From Cyrtodaria siliqua (Eukaryota > Mollusca > Bivalvia > Adapedonta > Hiatellidae), in NCBI GenBank assembly GCA_037043455.1, contig JAWPHD010005068.1, forward strand, positions 107,691 through 171,690: a stretch of 64,000 nucleotides of DNA, in the 5' to 3' direction. Below the pieces are notes generated by a model. The model was not told the origin of the DNA and searched no databases. It saw only the letters and a program-made list of their open reading frames with translations. Position 1 is the stretch's first letter. Every line of letters starts with the position of its first letter. The position numbers were made by a program, and so were the translations under genes. This document shows, piece after piece, positions 24,720 through 36,681 of this stretch.

Positions 24720-25035
24720 TAGTGCTGTTCCAATTAATCAATTTGATCGAGCATCGGTCAGTTCAGCCTTTTTTTCGATTAATCGATTACAATTTTTCAT
24801 GATCGAGTTTACTCGGTTGTGTCACTATTTATACTTTAAATAAATGCTTGGTTTGTTTCATTCAATTGCTTAATGACCAAAATACACTTCAAATTGTTTC
24901 TTTTCTTGATTATAGTTTGAAAAAGTTTACACTGGTGTGTTATATGGAGCCATGTTTAATCGATTAATGGTTGATCATCGGTTGGTTGAAAATTCTGATG
25001 ATCGATCACAAATTTTCAACCGATTCCCAACACTG
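24720..25035. mobile_element. 316 bp hAT-type MITE with 8 bp target duplication
   Basis: CTAATTAC occurs directly before the element (24712-24719) and directly after it (25036-25043). The ends are TAGTGCTG on the left and CAACACTG on the right, which is CAGTGTTG in inverse. Subterminal 'cgattaatcgatta' and 'aatcgattaatgg' words are typical of such hAT derivatives. Its 61-codon frame is not a transposase. Confidence 0.8.
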
Positions 25036-25043
25036 CTAATTAC

Positions 25044-25300
25044 AGTTAAAATAGTCATTATTGCACTCATTTGGACCCCTCTTCATGTTCATTTTGTCAT
25101 TTTATATGTTCATTCCTGGTAGGTGCCATATAACCTTTAATGTTTTGATGGGCCGTAAAAGCCAATTCAATTGCACTCATTTGACCTAGTCCTATTGTAG
25201 TATTGCGTATAGATATGCTTTTAGACTTTAATAAAAATTACTCATGTGTCGTTCCCTAAATCATACAATATGACAGATGATTTAATTCAGTGCATGTGTT
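25044..25300. other. Spacer with a retroposon tail fragment
   Basis: 25125-25170 ('gtaggtgccatataaccttt', then 'gggccgtaaaagccaattcaatt') matches the 3' end of the retroposon at 27332-27746. Nothing else is recognised. Confidence 0.45.
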
Positions 25301-25795
25301 TTCAGAGATCAGCAGATATGCCGTGGTGCGTCTGTCCGTAAACTTTTATTTGTAGCGACTACTCCTCTGAAACTATTGGATGGATATTCATGAAACTTTA
25401 CAGAAATGTTGCCCATGAAGTCTAGTTGATCCTAGCGAAAATTCATGTTGATGTGAAATCCAAGAAGGCCGCCAAAGCTAAAAATAGATTTTTAAAATAC
25501 AAGTTTGTAGCAGTGGCCATCTTTGTTTACATAGAGTTATATAGTAAAACTTCAACTTGTAGCGACTACTTCTCTGAAACTACCTGGCGGATTTTCATGA
25601 AACTTTACAGGAATGTTGCTCTTGATGTCTAATTGATCCTAGCAAAATTTCAGATTGGCCAGAAATTCAAGATGGCCGCCACAGCTAAAAATAGATTTTT
25701 AAAAAATAAGCGACTACTTCTGGAATGCTGATCTAGCTATCAAAATCTATCAGTAGAGCTTCAAGGTCATTAACCTCTTGTTTATAGTAGTCTCA
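25301..25795. mobile_element. Pearl/HINE-like element, short copy
   Basis: It runs from 'cagagatcagcagatatgcc' with a reduced 'gtctgtccgt' tract, through two cores ('tagcgactactcctctgaaac', 'ttcatgaaactttacag', 'aagatggccgccacagctaa'), to the end 'atcagtagagcttcaaggtc' and 'taacctcttgttta'. It is the same family as the next, longer copy. Confidence 0.75.
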
Positions 25796-26094
25796 CAGTC
25801 CGTCCAAAGCGAGCACAAAGTCCAGGTCGGTGGCTCCAAGCTCAAGGTCACAACTAAAGGTCAAAGGTTAAAAAGATGTGCTATATATCATGTCCGGTAA
25901 ATAACTGACATTCATGGACGGATTTCCAAATAACTTGTTCTCTATAAATTTTCTTTTTGTAATTGGCTATTTTTATGTCATTAGTTTTTTTCAGAATGTA
26001 TCTATCATATATTGTATGAAACGGATACATTCTGACATAATTTTATCATATAATTCACTATTTCATTTGTTTGAAGTAATATCTCGTCATTCAT
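25796..26094. other. Family-A core fragment and spacer
   Basis: 25800-25940 ('caaagtccaggtcggtggctcc', 'atgtccggtaaataactgac', 'ggatttccaaataacttg') is one unit of the repeat seen at 1-470. The rest, to 26094, is AT-rich spacer. Confidence 0.6.
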
Positions 26095-27850
26095 TTTTAG
26101 CTCTACTGATCAGAGATCAGCAGAGCTTATGCCGTTGTGCGTCGTCCGTCTGTCTGTCCGTCCGTCCGTCTGTAAACATTTTGTACAGACTACTCCTGAA
26201 ACTACTGAATGGATTTTCATGAAACTTTACAGAAATGTTGCCCATGAAGTCTAGTTGATCCTAGCAAAAATTCATGTTGATGTGAAATCCAAGATGGCCG
26301 CCATATCCAAAAATAGGTTTTTAAAAAACAAGTTTCTAGCGACTACTTTTTGAAAACTCTAATAGATATTGATATGGGACTTTTTCTAAAATGATCAGCA
26401 TGACATGATGTTGGTCCTTGTTGAAAATCGTTTTGATTCAATGTTAAACATGGTCATCTTTGATTACATAAGAGTTATTTAGTAAAAACCTGTAGCGACT
26501 ACTCATCTGAAACTACTGGACGGATTTCCATGAAACTTCACAGGAATGTTGCTCTTGTTGTCTAAATAATCCTAGCAACATTTCAGGTTGGTCGGAAATT
26601 CAAGATTGCCACCACAGCTAAAAATAGATTTTCAAAAAACAAGTTTGTAGCGACTACTTCTTGAAAACTATAAGTGATATTGATATGGGACTTTTTCTAA
26701 AATGATCAGTATGGAATAATGTTGATCCTTGCCGAAATTTATTTTGATGCGACGTTAAACATGGCCGCCAGCGGCCATCTTTGCTTACATAGAGTTATAT
26801 AATGAAAACTTGTAGATTTTCATGAAACTTCACACGAATGTTGCTCTTGATGTCCCAATTGATCCTAGCAAAACTTCAGGTCGGCCGGAAATTCAAGATG
26901 GCCGCCACGGCTAAAAATAGATTTTCAAAAAACAAGTTTGTAGCGACTACTTCTTAAAAACTATAAGTGATATTGATATGGGACTTTTTCTAAAATGATC
27001 AGCTTGACATGATGTTGGTCCTTGTCGAAAATCGTTTTGATTTGATGTTAAACATGGCTGTCAGCGGCCATCTTTTTTTAGAGTTATGTAGTAAAAACTT
27101 GTAGCGACTACTCCTCTGTAACTACTTGACGGATTTTCAAAATACAAGTTTGTAGCAACTACTTCTTGAAAACTATAAGTGATATCGATATGGGACTTTT
27201 TCTAAAATGATCAGTATGACATGATGTTGGTCCTTGTCAAAAATAATTTGATTTGACTATAAACATGGCCGCCAGCAGCCATCTTCGTTTACATAGAGTT
27301 ATATAATGAATATAACTACTCCTTTGCAACTGCCCCGTGTGGTTGCCGGGGGCCCCGTTTGGTCACGGGGCAAAGAATACGGCCACTGCAGATCCCTTTG
27401 GAGGGGTAGGCAGAGGGGTAGAATCCCCCCAAATTCATGTTCATTTTATCGTTTTTTGTTCATGTTCATTAAAGGTCTTCATCATGATCCCTGCATTGTT
27501 TCAGGTGCTATCTCTCTCGCATCAAAAGAGCAGTGGCAGAAAAACAATAACGTGGCTCCAGCGTAAATGGAGTTTCTACGATAGAATTTGCAGCAACTCT
27601 GCAGTTCAGGGTGAGAAGGTTCAAGGCCCATTTTCCATATTTTATCTCGATGTACATGGAAGCTAAGCCTGGCATGTTCATGCCTTTTAGGCGCCATATA
27701 ACCTTTTCATGTGTTGGTGCGCCTTAAAACCCCAATTCAATTCAATTCCTCTGCAACTACATGACGGATTTTTATGAAATTTCACAGGAATGCTGATCTA
27801 GCTATTAAAAAACTATCAGTAGAGCTTCAAGGTTATTGACCTCGTGTTAT
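26095..27850. mobile_element. Pearl/HINE-like element, long copy, interrupted by a retroposon
   Basis: The left end 'tttttagctctactgatcag' can pair with 'agatcagcagagctt' as a hairpin and is followed by 'cgtctgtctgtccgtccgtc'. About four larger cores follow, each with 'gtagcgactact', 'gatatgggactttttctaaa', 'atggccgcc' and 'ctaaaaatagatttt'. The right end is 'atcagtagagcttcaaggtt' and 'acctcgtgtta'. The copy is split by the insertion at 27332-27746. Confidence 0.8.
27332..27746 (+). mobile_element. 415 bp retroposon with target-site duplication and simple tail
   Basis: TCCTTTGCAACT (27320-27331) and TCCTCTGCAACT (27747-27758) flank it and differ at one base. Together they restore the host core repeat ('ctactcctctgcaactac'). 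The 5' part is GC-rich ('gtggttgccgggggcccc'), and the 3' end is a 'ccaattcaattcaatt' tail. No clear A/B box was found, so it is SINE-like rather than a proven tRNA SINE. The frames of 86-109 codons across it are shadows. A decayed relative is at 14165-14400. Confidence 0.75.
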
Positions 27851-28330
27851 CCCCCCACCACCAAATGGTGAGGGAGCATACAACGTTAGCCATGTCCATC
27901 CCAAAAAGTTTGTGTGTCTGCCTCCTCCCACAGTTTTTAGCCCATTCTTTCAAAACTAACCGGGTTCTTACCTATGATGTCAAGATGTGCATATGATATC
28001 TGCGTCAAAATCAAGCCAGTACTACCAGAGTAACAGTATTTTTTCGAAAACTTTTACATTAAAATATCTTGTGTATCGATCTTCTCCCACGTTTTTCAAC
28101 CGATCTTTTTGAAACTTTAAAAGCTATTTACCTGAGATGTAAAGATGCCGGAGTTATGGCCCTTTTTTCCGTCAGTTTTTACATTAAAATATCTCTAGTA
28201 TCTATCTCCTCCAACATTAGCCATGTCCATCCGTTTTTCCAGAAAAGTGTGTTAGAGTTATGACCCTTTTTTGTTCAATTTCCTCTTTTCCGGTGATTGT
28301 TTTCGGTTTGGGCATCCATGTTGCATGGAC
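27851..28330. repeat. Core-repeat element fragment, another family
   Basis: It starts 'ccccccaccaccaaatggtg' with 'gttagccatgtccatcc' and contains two loose cores ('cttttacattaaaatatct' near 28045 and 28180, with 'tcttctccca'/'tatctcctcca'). It ends 'gggcatccatgttgcatgg', a form commonly seen at the ends of mollusc core-repeat elements (inference). Confidence 0.5.
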
Positions 28331-28540
28331 ACATTTCTAGTTATATTTATAAAGGAGTTAATATACTATCCTATATGAAATTGAACAGAATTAAAAACAA
28401 CTGAGTTGACTATGGTTACAGACTAATAAAAACCTGTATACAGAAACAATGTGTTCTGTTGTTACTGTGAAACCAATTAATGAAAAATATTCTGTGGAAC
28501 CAATTAATGAAAAATATCCTTACATGGTATACAAACTGTA
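28331..28540. other. Short AT-rich spacer
   Basis: It includes a 28 bp direct duplication ('gaaccaattaatgaaaaata' near 28471 and 28498). No gene is seen. Confidence 0.5.
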
Positions 28541-29460
28541 ATGTATGATGATACATACAGTGTGCCACAAGTAATGGTCAAACATATGATAATATACATA
28601 CAGTATGCCGTAAGTAATGGTCAAACATATGATGTCATACAAACAGTGTGCCATAAGTAATGGTCAAGGAATGATGATATACCTACAGTAAGCCATAAGT
28701 AATGGTCAAATATATGATATACATACAGTGTGCTACAGGTAATGGTCAACGTATGATGATATGGATACAGTGTGCCACAGATAATGGTCAAGGTATGATG
28801 AAATACATAAAGTATGCCACGAGTAATGGTCATCATATCATGATTTACATACATTATGCCATAAGTAATGGTCAAGCATACGATATATACTCAGCTGCAA
28901 AAGAAAGTAGCCACTTTGAAAGTTTTACTATACACCCTATCCTCTTTATCAAGCAACATTCCCTTAATGAATCAACCTACTGAAAAACAAAGGACAACAT
29001 GAGATTGGCAATGGAATGATAAAATCTTTGGTACCAAACATGGCATATTCATTTTGGAATTTGTCAATTAATTCTAAAAATACTTTATACAATTAAATCT
29101 AAACAAAACTCAGTGGCTACTTTCTTTTGCAGCTGAGTACACATACGGTGTGCCACAGGTAATGGTCATGGTATGATGATATAGATACAGTGCCACAAAT
29201 AATGGTCAAGGTATGATGATATACATAAAGTATGTCATGAGCAATGGTCAACGTATGATGATATGGATACAGTGTGCCACAGATAATGGTCAAGGTATGA
29301 TGACATACATAAAGTATGCCACGAGTAATGGTCAGCATATGATGATTTACATACATTATGCCATAAGTAATGGTCAAGCATACGATATACATACTGTGTG
29401 CCACAGGTAATGGTCAAGGTATGATGATATAGATACAGTGCCACAGATAATGGTCAAGGT
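28541..29460. repeat. ~42 bp minisatellite interrupted by a MITE
   Basis: 'taatggtcaa' recurs every 41-43 bp (about 28573, 28615, 28658, 28700 and 28741, and onwards), joined by 'gatgatatacatacagtgtg' variants. There are about eight units before the insertion at 28890-29137 and about eight after. The last unit runs without a break into the 72 bp repeat at about 29460 ('ggtcaaggt' then 'aatcgctttcct'). Open frames exist on both strands because the unit length is often 42, a multiple of three. Confidence 0.92.
28890..29137. mobile_element. 248 bp MITE with 26 bp perfect TIRs and TA target duplication
   Basis: The left end CTCAGCTGCAAAAGAAAG (28890 onwards) matches the right end ...CTTTCTTTTGCAGCTGAG (to 29137) exactly over 26 bp. 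It is flanked by TA on both sides (28888-28889 and 29138-29139), the signature of Tc1/mariner-superfamily insertions. It lies inside the 42 bp minisatellite, whose units continue on both sides, so the insertion is younger than the array. It has no coding capacity. Confidence 0.9.
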
Positions 29461-32400
29461 AATCGCTTTCCTACCTACAGACCTCAATATTTCCGTAGTG
29501 CACACACATATATACCCGTATACAGAGTAAATAATCGCTTTCCTACCTTCAGTCTTCAATATACCCGTAGTGCACACGCATATATACCCGTATGCAGAGT
29601 AAAAAATGTCTTTCCTACCTTCAAACCTCAATATATCCCTAGTGCACACGCATATATACCCGTATACAGAGTAAATAATCGCTTTCCTGCCTTCAGACCT
29701 CAATATTTCCGTAGTGCACACGCATATATACCCGTATACAGCATAAATAATCGCTTTCCTACCTACAGACCTCAATACATCCGTAGTACACACGCATATA
29801 TACCCGTATACAGAGTAAATAATCGCTTTCCTACCTTCAGACTTCAATATTCCCGTAGTCACACGCATGTATACCCGTATGCAGAGTAAACAATCGCTTT
29901 CCTGCCTTCAGACTATTTCCGTAGTGCACACGCATATACACCCGTATGCAGAGTAAATAATTGCTTTCCTGCCTTCAGACCTTAATATTTCCGTAGTGCA
30001 CACGCATATATACCCGTATACAGAGTAAATAATCGCTTTCCTGCCTTCAGACCTCAATATTTCCGTAGTGCACACGCATATATACCCGTATACAGCATAA
30101 ATAATCGCTTACCTACATACAGACCTCAATACATCCGTAGTGCATACGCATATATACCCGTATACAGTATAAATAATCGCTTTCCTACCTACAGACCTCA
30201 ATACATCCGTAGTGCACACGCATATATACCCGTATACAGAGTAAATAATCGCTTTCCTACTTTCAGACTTCAATATACACGTAGCGCACTCGCATATATA
30301 CCCGTATGCAGGGTAAACAATCGCTTTCCTGCCTTCAGACCTCAATATTTCCATAGTGCTCACGCATATATACCCGTATACAGCATAAATAATCGCTTTC
30401 CTACGTACAGACCTCAATACATCCGTAATGCATACGCATATATACCCGTATACAGCATAAATAATCGCTTTCCTACATACAGACCTCAATACATCCGTAG
30501 TGCACACGCACATATACCGTATACAGAGTAAATAATCGCTTTCCTGCCTTCAGACCTCAATATTTTCGTAGTATACACGCATACATGTATATACCCGTTT
30601 GCAGAGTAAACAATCGCTTTCCTGCATTCAGACCTCAATATTTCCGTAGTGCACACTCATATATACCCGTATGCAGAATAAATAATCGCTTTCCTACCTC
30701 CAGACCTCAATATACCCGTAGTGCACACGCATATATACCCGTATGCAGAGTAAACAATCGCTTTCCAGCCTTCAGACCTCAATATTACCGTAGTGCACAC
30801 ACATATATACCCGTATACAGAGTAAATAATCGCTTTCCTACCTTCAGTCTTCAATATACCCGTAGTGCACACGCATATATACCCGTATGCAGAGTAAATA
30901 ATGTCTTTCCTACCTTCAGACCTCAATATATCCCTAGTGCACACGCATATATACCCGTATACAGAGTAAATAATCGCTTTCCTGCCTTCAAACCTCAATA
31001 TTTCCGTAGTGCATACGAATAAATACCAGTATACAGCATAAATAATCGCTTTCCTACCTACAGACCTCAATACATCCGTAGTGCACACGCATATATACCC
31101 GTATACAGAGTAAATAATCGCTTTCCTGCCTTAAGACCTCAATATTTTCGTAGTATACACGCATACATGTATATACCCGTATGCAGAGTAAACAATCGCT
31201 TTCCTGCCTTCAGACCTCAATATTTCCGTAGTGCACACTCATATATACCCGTATGCAGAATAAATAATCGCTTTCCTACCTTCAGACTTCAATATACCCG
31301 TAGTGCACACGCATATATACCCGTATGCAGAGTAAACAATCGCTTTCCAGCCTTCAGACCTCAATATTTCCGTAGTGCACACACATATATACCCGTATAC
31401 AGAGTAAATAATCGCTTTCCTACCTTCAGTCTTCAATATACCCGTAGTGCACACGCATATATACCCGTATGCAGAGTAAATAATGTCTTTCCTACCTTAA
31501 GACCTCAATATATCCCTAGTGCACACGCATATATACCCGTATACAGAGTAAATAATCGCTTTCCTGCCTTCAAACCTCAATATTTCCGTAGTGCATACGA
31601 ATATATACCAGTATACAGCATAAATAATCGCTTTCCTACGTACAGACCTCAATACATCCGTAGTGCATACGCATATATACCCGTATACAGCATAAATAAT
31701 CGCTTTCCTACCTACAGACCTCAATACATCCGTAGTACACACGCATAAATACCCGTATACAGAGTAAATAATCGCTTTCCTACCTTCAGACTTCAATATT
31801 CCCGTAGTGCACACGCATGTATACCCGTATGCAGAGTAAACAATCGCTTTCCTGCCTTCAGACTATTTCCGTAGTGCACACGCATATATACCCGTATGCA
31901 GAGTAAATAATCGCTTTCCTGCCTTCAGACCTCAATTTTTCCGTAGTGCACACGCATATATACCCGTATATAGCATAAATAATAGCTTTCCTACATACAG
32001 ACCTCAATACATCCGTAGTGCACACGCATATATACCCGTATACAGAGTAAATAATCGCTTTCCTACCTTCAGACTTCAATATACACGTAGCGCACTCGCA
32101 TATATACCCGTATGCAGGGTAAACAATCGCTTTCCTGCCTTCAGACCTCAATATTTCCATAGTGCTCACGCATATATACCCGTATACAGCATAAATAATC
32201 GCTTTCCTACGTACAGACCTCAATACATCCGTAATGCATACGCATATATACCCGTATACAGCATAAATAATCGCTTTCCTACATACAGACCTCAATACAT
32301 CCGTAGTGCACACGCACATATACCGTATACAGAGTAAATAATCGCTTTCCTGCCTTCAGACCTCAATATTTTCGTAGTATACACGCATACATGTATATAC

Positions 32401-35400
32401 ACGTATGCAGAGTAAACAATCGCTTTCCTGCCTTCAGACCTCAATATTTCCGTAGAGCACACTCATATATATCCGTATGCAGAATAAATAATCGCTTTCC
32501 TACCTTCAGACTTCAATATACCCGTAGTGCACACGCATATATACCCGTATGCAGAGTAAACAATCGTTTTCCAGCCTTCAGACCTCAATATTTCCGTAGT
32601 GCACACACATATATACCCGTATACAGAGTAAATAATCGCTTTCCTACCTTCAGTCTTCAATATACCCGTAGTGCACACGCATATATACCCGTATGCAGAG
32701 TAAAAAATGTCTTTCCTACCTTCAAACCTCAATATATCCCTAGTGCACACGCATATATACCCGTATACAGAGTAAATAATCGCTTTCCTACATACAGACT
32801 TCAATACATCCGTAGTGCACACGCATATATACCCGTATGCAGGGTTAACAATCGCTTTCCTGCCTTCAGACCTCAATATTTCCATAGTGCTCACGCATAT
32901 ATACCCGTATACAGCATAAATAATCGCTTTCCTACGTACAGACCTCAATACATCCGTAATGCATACGCATATATACCCGTATGAAGCATAAATAATCGCT
33001 TTCCTACATACAGACCTCAATACATCCGTAGTGCACACGCACATATACCGTATACAGAGTAAATAATCGCTTTCCTGCCTTCAGACCTCAATATTTTCGT
33101 AGTATACACGCATACATGTATATACCCGTATGCAGAGTAAACAATCGCTTTCCTGCCTTCAGACCTCAATATTTCCGTAGTGCACACTCATATATACCCG
33201 TATGCAGAATAAATAATCGCTTTCCTACCTTCAGACTTCAATATACCCGTAGTGCACACGCATATATACCCGTATGCAGAGTAAACAATCGCTTTCCAGC
33301 CTTCAGACCTCAATATTTCCGTAGTGCACACACATATATACCCGTATACAGAGTAAATAATCGCTTTCCTACCTTCAGTCTTCAATATACCCGTAGTGCA
33401 CACGCATATATACCCGTATGCAGAGTAAATAATGTCTTTCCTACCTTCAGACCTCAATATATCCCTAGTGCACACGCATATATACCCGTATACAGAGTAA
33501 ATAATCGCTTTCCTGCCTTCAAACCTCAATATTTCCGTAGTGCATACGAATATATACCAGTATACAGCATAAATAATCGCTTTCCTACGTACAGACCTCA
33601 ATACATCCGTAGTGCATACGCATATATACCCGTATACAGCATAAATAATCGCTTTCCTACCTACAGACCTCAATACATCCGTAGTACACACGCATAAATA
33701 CCCGTATACAGAGTAAATAATCGCTTTCCTACCTTCAGACTTCAATATTCCCGTAGTGCACACGCATGTATACCCGTATGCAGAGTAAACAATCGCTTTC
33801 CTGCCTTCAGACTATTTCCGTAGTGCACACGCATATATACCCGTATGCAGAGTAAATAATCGCTTTCCTGCCTTCAGACCTCAATTTTTCCGTAGCGCAC
33901 ACGCATATATACCCGTATACAGCATAAATAATCGCTTTCCTACATACAGACCTCAATACATCCGTAGTGCATACGAATATATACCAGTATACAGCATAAA
34001 TAATCGCTTTCCCACCTACAGACCTCAATACATCCGTAGTGCACACGCATATATACCCGTATACAGAGTAAATAATCGCTTTCCTACCTTCAGACTTCAA
34101 TATACCCGTAGTGCACACGCATATATACCCGTATGCAGAGTAAACAATCGCTTTCCTGCCTTCAGACCTCAATATTTCCGTAGTGCACACTCATATATAC
34201 CCGTATGCAGAATAAATAATCGCTTTCCTACCTTCAGACTTCAATATACCCGTAGTGCACACGCATATATACCCGTATGCAGAGTAAACAATCGCTTTCC
34301 AGCCTTCAGACCTCAATATTTCCGTAGTGCACACACATATATACCCGTATACAGAGTAAATAATCGCTTTCCTACCTTCAGTCTTCAATATACCCGTAGT
34401 GCACACGCATATATACCCGTATGCAGAGTAAATAATGTCTTTCCTACTTTCAGACCTCAATATATCCCTAGTGCACACGCATATATACCCGTATACAGAG
34501 TAAATAATCGCTTTCCTGCCTTCAAACCTCAATATTTCCGTAGTGCATACGAATATATACCAGTATACAGCATAAATAATCGCTTTCCTACGTACAGACC
34601 TCAATACATCCGTAGTGCATACGCATATATACCCGTATACAGCATAAATAATCGCTTTCCTACCTACAGACCTCAATACATCCGTAGTACACACGCATAA
34701 ATACCCGTATACAGAGTAAATAATCGCTTTCCTACCTTCAGACTTCAATATTCCCGTAGTGCACACGCATGTATACCCGTATGCAGAGTAAACAATCGCT
34801 TTCCTGCCTTCAGACTATTTCCGTAGTGCACACGCATATATACCCGTATGCAGAGTAAATAATCGCTTTCCTGCCTTCAGACCTCAATTTTTCCGTAGCG
34901 CACACGCATATATACCCGTATACAGCATAAATAATCGCTTTCCTACATACAGACCTCAATACATCCGTAGTGCATACGAATATATACCAGTATACAGCAT
35001 AAATAATCACTTTCCCACCTACAGACCTCAATACATCCGTAGTGCACACGCATATATACCCGTATACAGAGTAAATAATCGCTTTCCTACCTTCAGACTT
35101 CAATATACCCGTAGTGCACACGCATATATACCCGTATGCAGAGTTAGCAATCGCTTTCTTGCCTTCAGACTATTTCCGTAGTGCTTACGCATATATACCC
35201 GTATGCAGAGTAAATAATCGCTTTCCTGGCTTCAGACGTGAATATTTCCGTAGTGCACACCCATATATACCCGTATACAGAGTAAATAATCGCTTTCCTG
35301 CCTTCAGACCTCAATATTTCCGTAGTGCACACGCATATATACCCGTATACAGCATAAATAATAGCTTTCCTACATACAGACCTCAATACATCCGTAGTGC

Positions 35401-35945
35401 ACACGCATATATACCCGTATACAGAGTAAATAATCGCTTTCCTACCTTCAGACTTCAATATACTCGTAGTGCACACGCATATATACCCGTATGCAGCGTA
35501 AACAATCGCTTTCCTGCCTTCAGACCTCAATATTTTCGTAGTGCACACGCATGTATACCCGTATACAGAGTAAATAATCGCTTTCCTGCCTTCAGACCTC
35601 AATATTTCCGTAGTGCACACGCATATATACGCGTATACAGAGTAAATAATCGCTTTCCTGCCTTCAGACCTCAATATTTCCGTAGTGCACACACATATAT
35701 ACCCGTATACAGAGTAAATAATCGCTTTCCTGCCTTCAGACCTCAATATTTCCGTAGTGCACACGCATATATACCCGTATACAGCATAAATAATCGCTTT
35801 CCTACCTACATACCTCAATACATCCGTAGTGCACACGCATAATACCCGTATGCAGAGTAAATAATCTCGTTCCTACATTCAGACCTCAATATGTCCGTAG
35901 TGCACACGCATATTTACCCGTATACAGCGTAAATAATCGCTTTTC
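29460..35945. repeat. 6.5 kb array of a 72 bp repeat (~90 copies) with higher-order structure
   Basis: Each unit carries 'atatatacccgtata', 'cagagtaaataatcgctttc' and 'gtagtgcacacgca' with ordered variants. 72 bp is 24 codons, so both strands show long frames encoding 24-residue repeats (plus 'NNRFPAFRPQYFRSAHA', minus 'GRKAIIYSVYGYICVCTT'). A unit type with a 5 bp deletion ('ccttcagactatttccg') sits at 29911, 31861, 33810, 34813 and 35168. Its spacings of 1950, 1949 and 1003 bp reveal higher-order repeats of about 27 and 14 units. The deletions break both protein frames repeatedly, there are no splice or start signals, and the last units decay into 'cgcttttcttcccag'. It is most likely a non-coding satellite. 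Confidence 0.93.
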
Positions 35946-36065
35946 TTCCCAGGAAACTGTCTGCCGAACATGTGCAGTATCAGTGAAGTATTAATGAAAT
36001 CCACCATTGGCTTTGAAATAGCTCGGAAGTTATTTTCGGACGGACGGACGGACGGACAATGGTAT
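35946..36065. repeat. Core-repeat fragment with (GGAC)n tract
   Basis: 'ccaccattggctttgaaata' precedes a perfect 'ggacggacggacggacggac' tract (about 36038-36057), the tetranucleotide block typical of the core-repeat elements here. Confidence 0.6.
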
Positions 36066-36681
36066 TTGATTTATATGATTGTATATAGCATAATTATTCA
36101 TAATTCAAACATAACTAGATATACATGCTCGGACATCAATATACTTCTTGGATGCTTCATGAACATGACACATGCTGGTACATATGCTGCACTGAAGATT
36201 GCTTTAACTTTTATCACAATAGACTCGGAGTTAATTGAAACTTAACATGAAATACCTTTTTATTTTTATTTCCATTATAAAATCTATATACATTTAAATA
36301 CCTTTGTATTACATAATTATAAAGAAAGTACATGGCAATAATTTAATTAAAAACACAACAGCTTTAATAAAAACAAAAATGTGTTCATAGTCAGTCTGTC
36401 CATTACAAGAAATACACACAATTATTTATTTTTAATGTACGGCCTCCCAACTCCCCTCACAGCCGTCCTTTCCACCCATCCAAATTAAATTTTACATAAA
36501 CGTAAACTAAATTATATATATATAGATATTAATGTAAGGCATCCCTACTACCCTCACAGCCTTCCTTTCCACCCATCATATTTATCTACAGAAAGTACAA
36601 ATAACATATTTGTGAAGTATGGATGCACTGTTATTTTCATATACTTTTTCTCCAACATTTCTCAGCCTACCCTTTTTTTTT
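36066..36681. other. AT-rich spacer with a ~110 bp duplication
   Basis: 'ccctcacagccgtcctttcc' with 'acccatcc' near 36455 recurs as 'ccctcacagccttcctttcc' with 'acccatca' near 36553. A plus-strand frame ending at 36245 (last residues TIDSELIET) has mildly protein-like composition, but no splice site or homology I can support. Confidence 0.4.

Noticed and set aside
28702..29444. Frames with repeated 'YIQCATDNGQ'-type peptides
   Set aside because: Produced by the 42 bp minisatellite and interrupted by a MITE.
29374..35842. Several frames of 100-242 codons on both strands resembling a repeat protein
   Set aside because: The 72 bp unit is divisible by three and lacks stops in one frame per strand; indels break the frames and no gene signals are present.
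29460..35945. CRISPR-like regularly spaced repeats
   Set aside because: Units are contiguous 72 bp repeats with no unique spacers, and the genome is eukaryotic.
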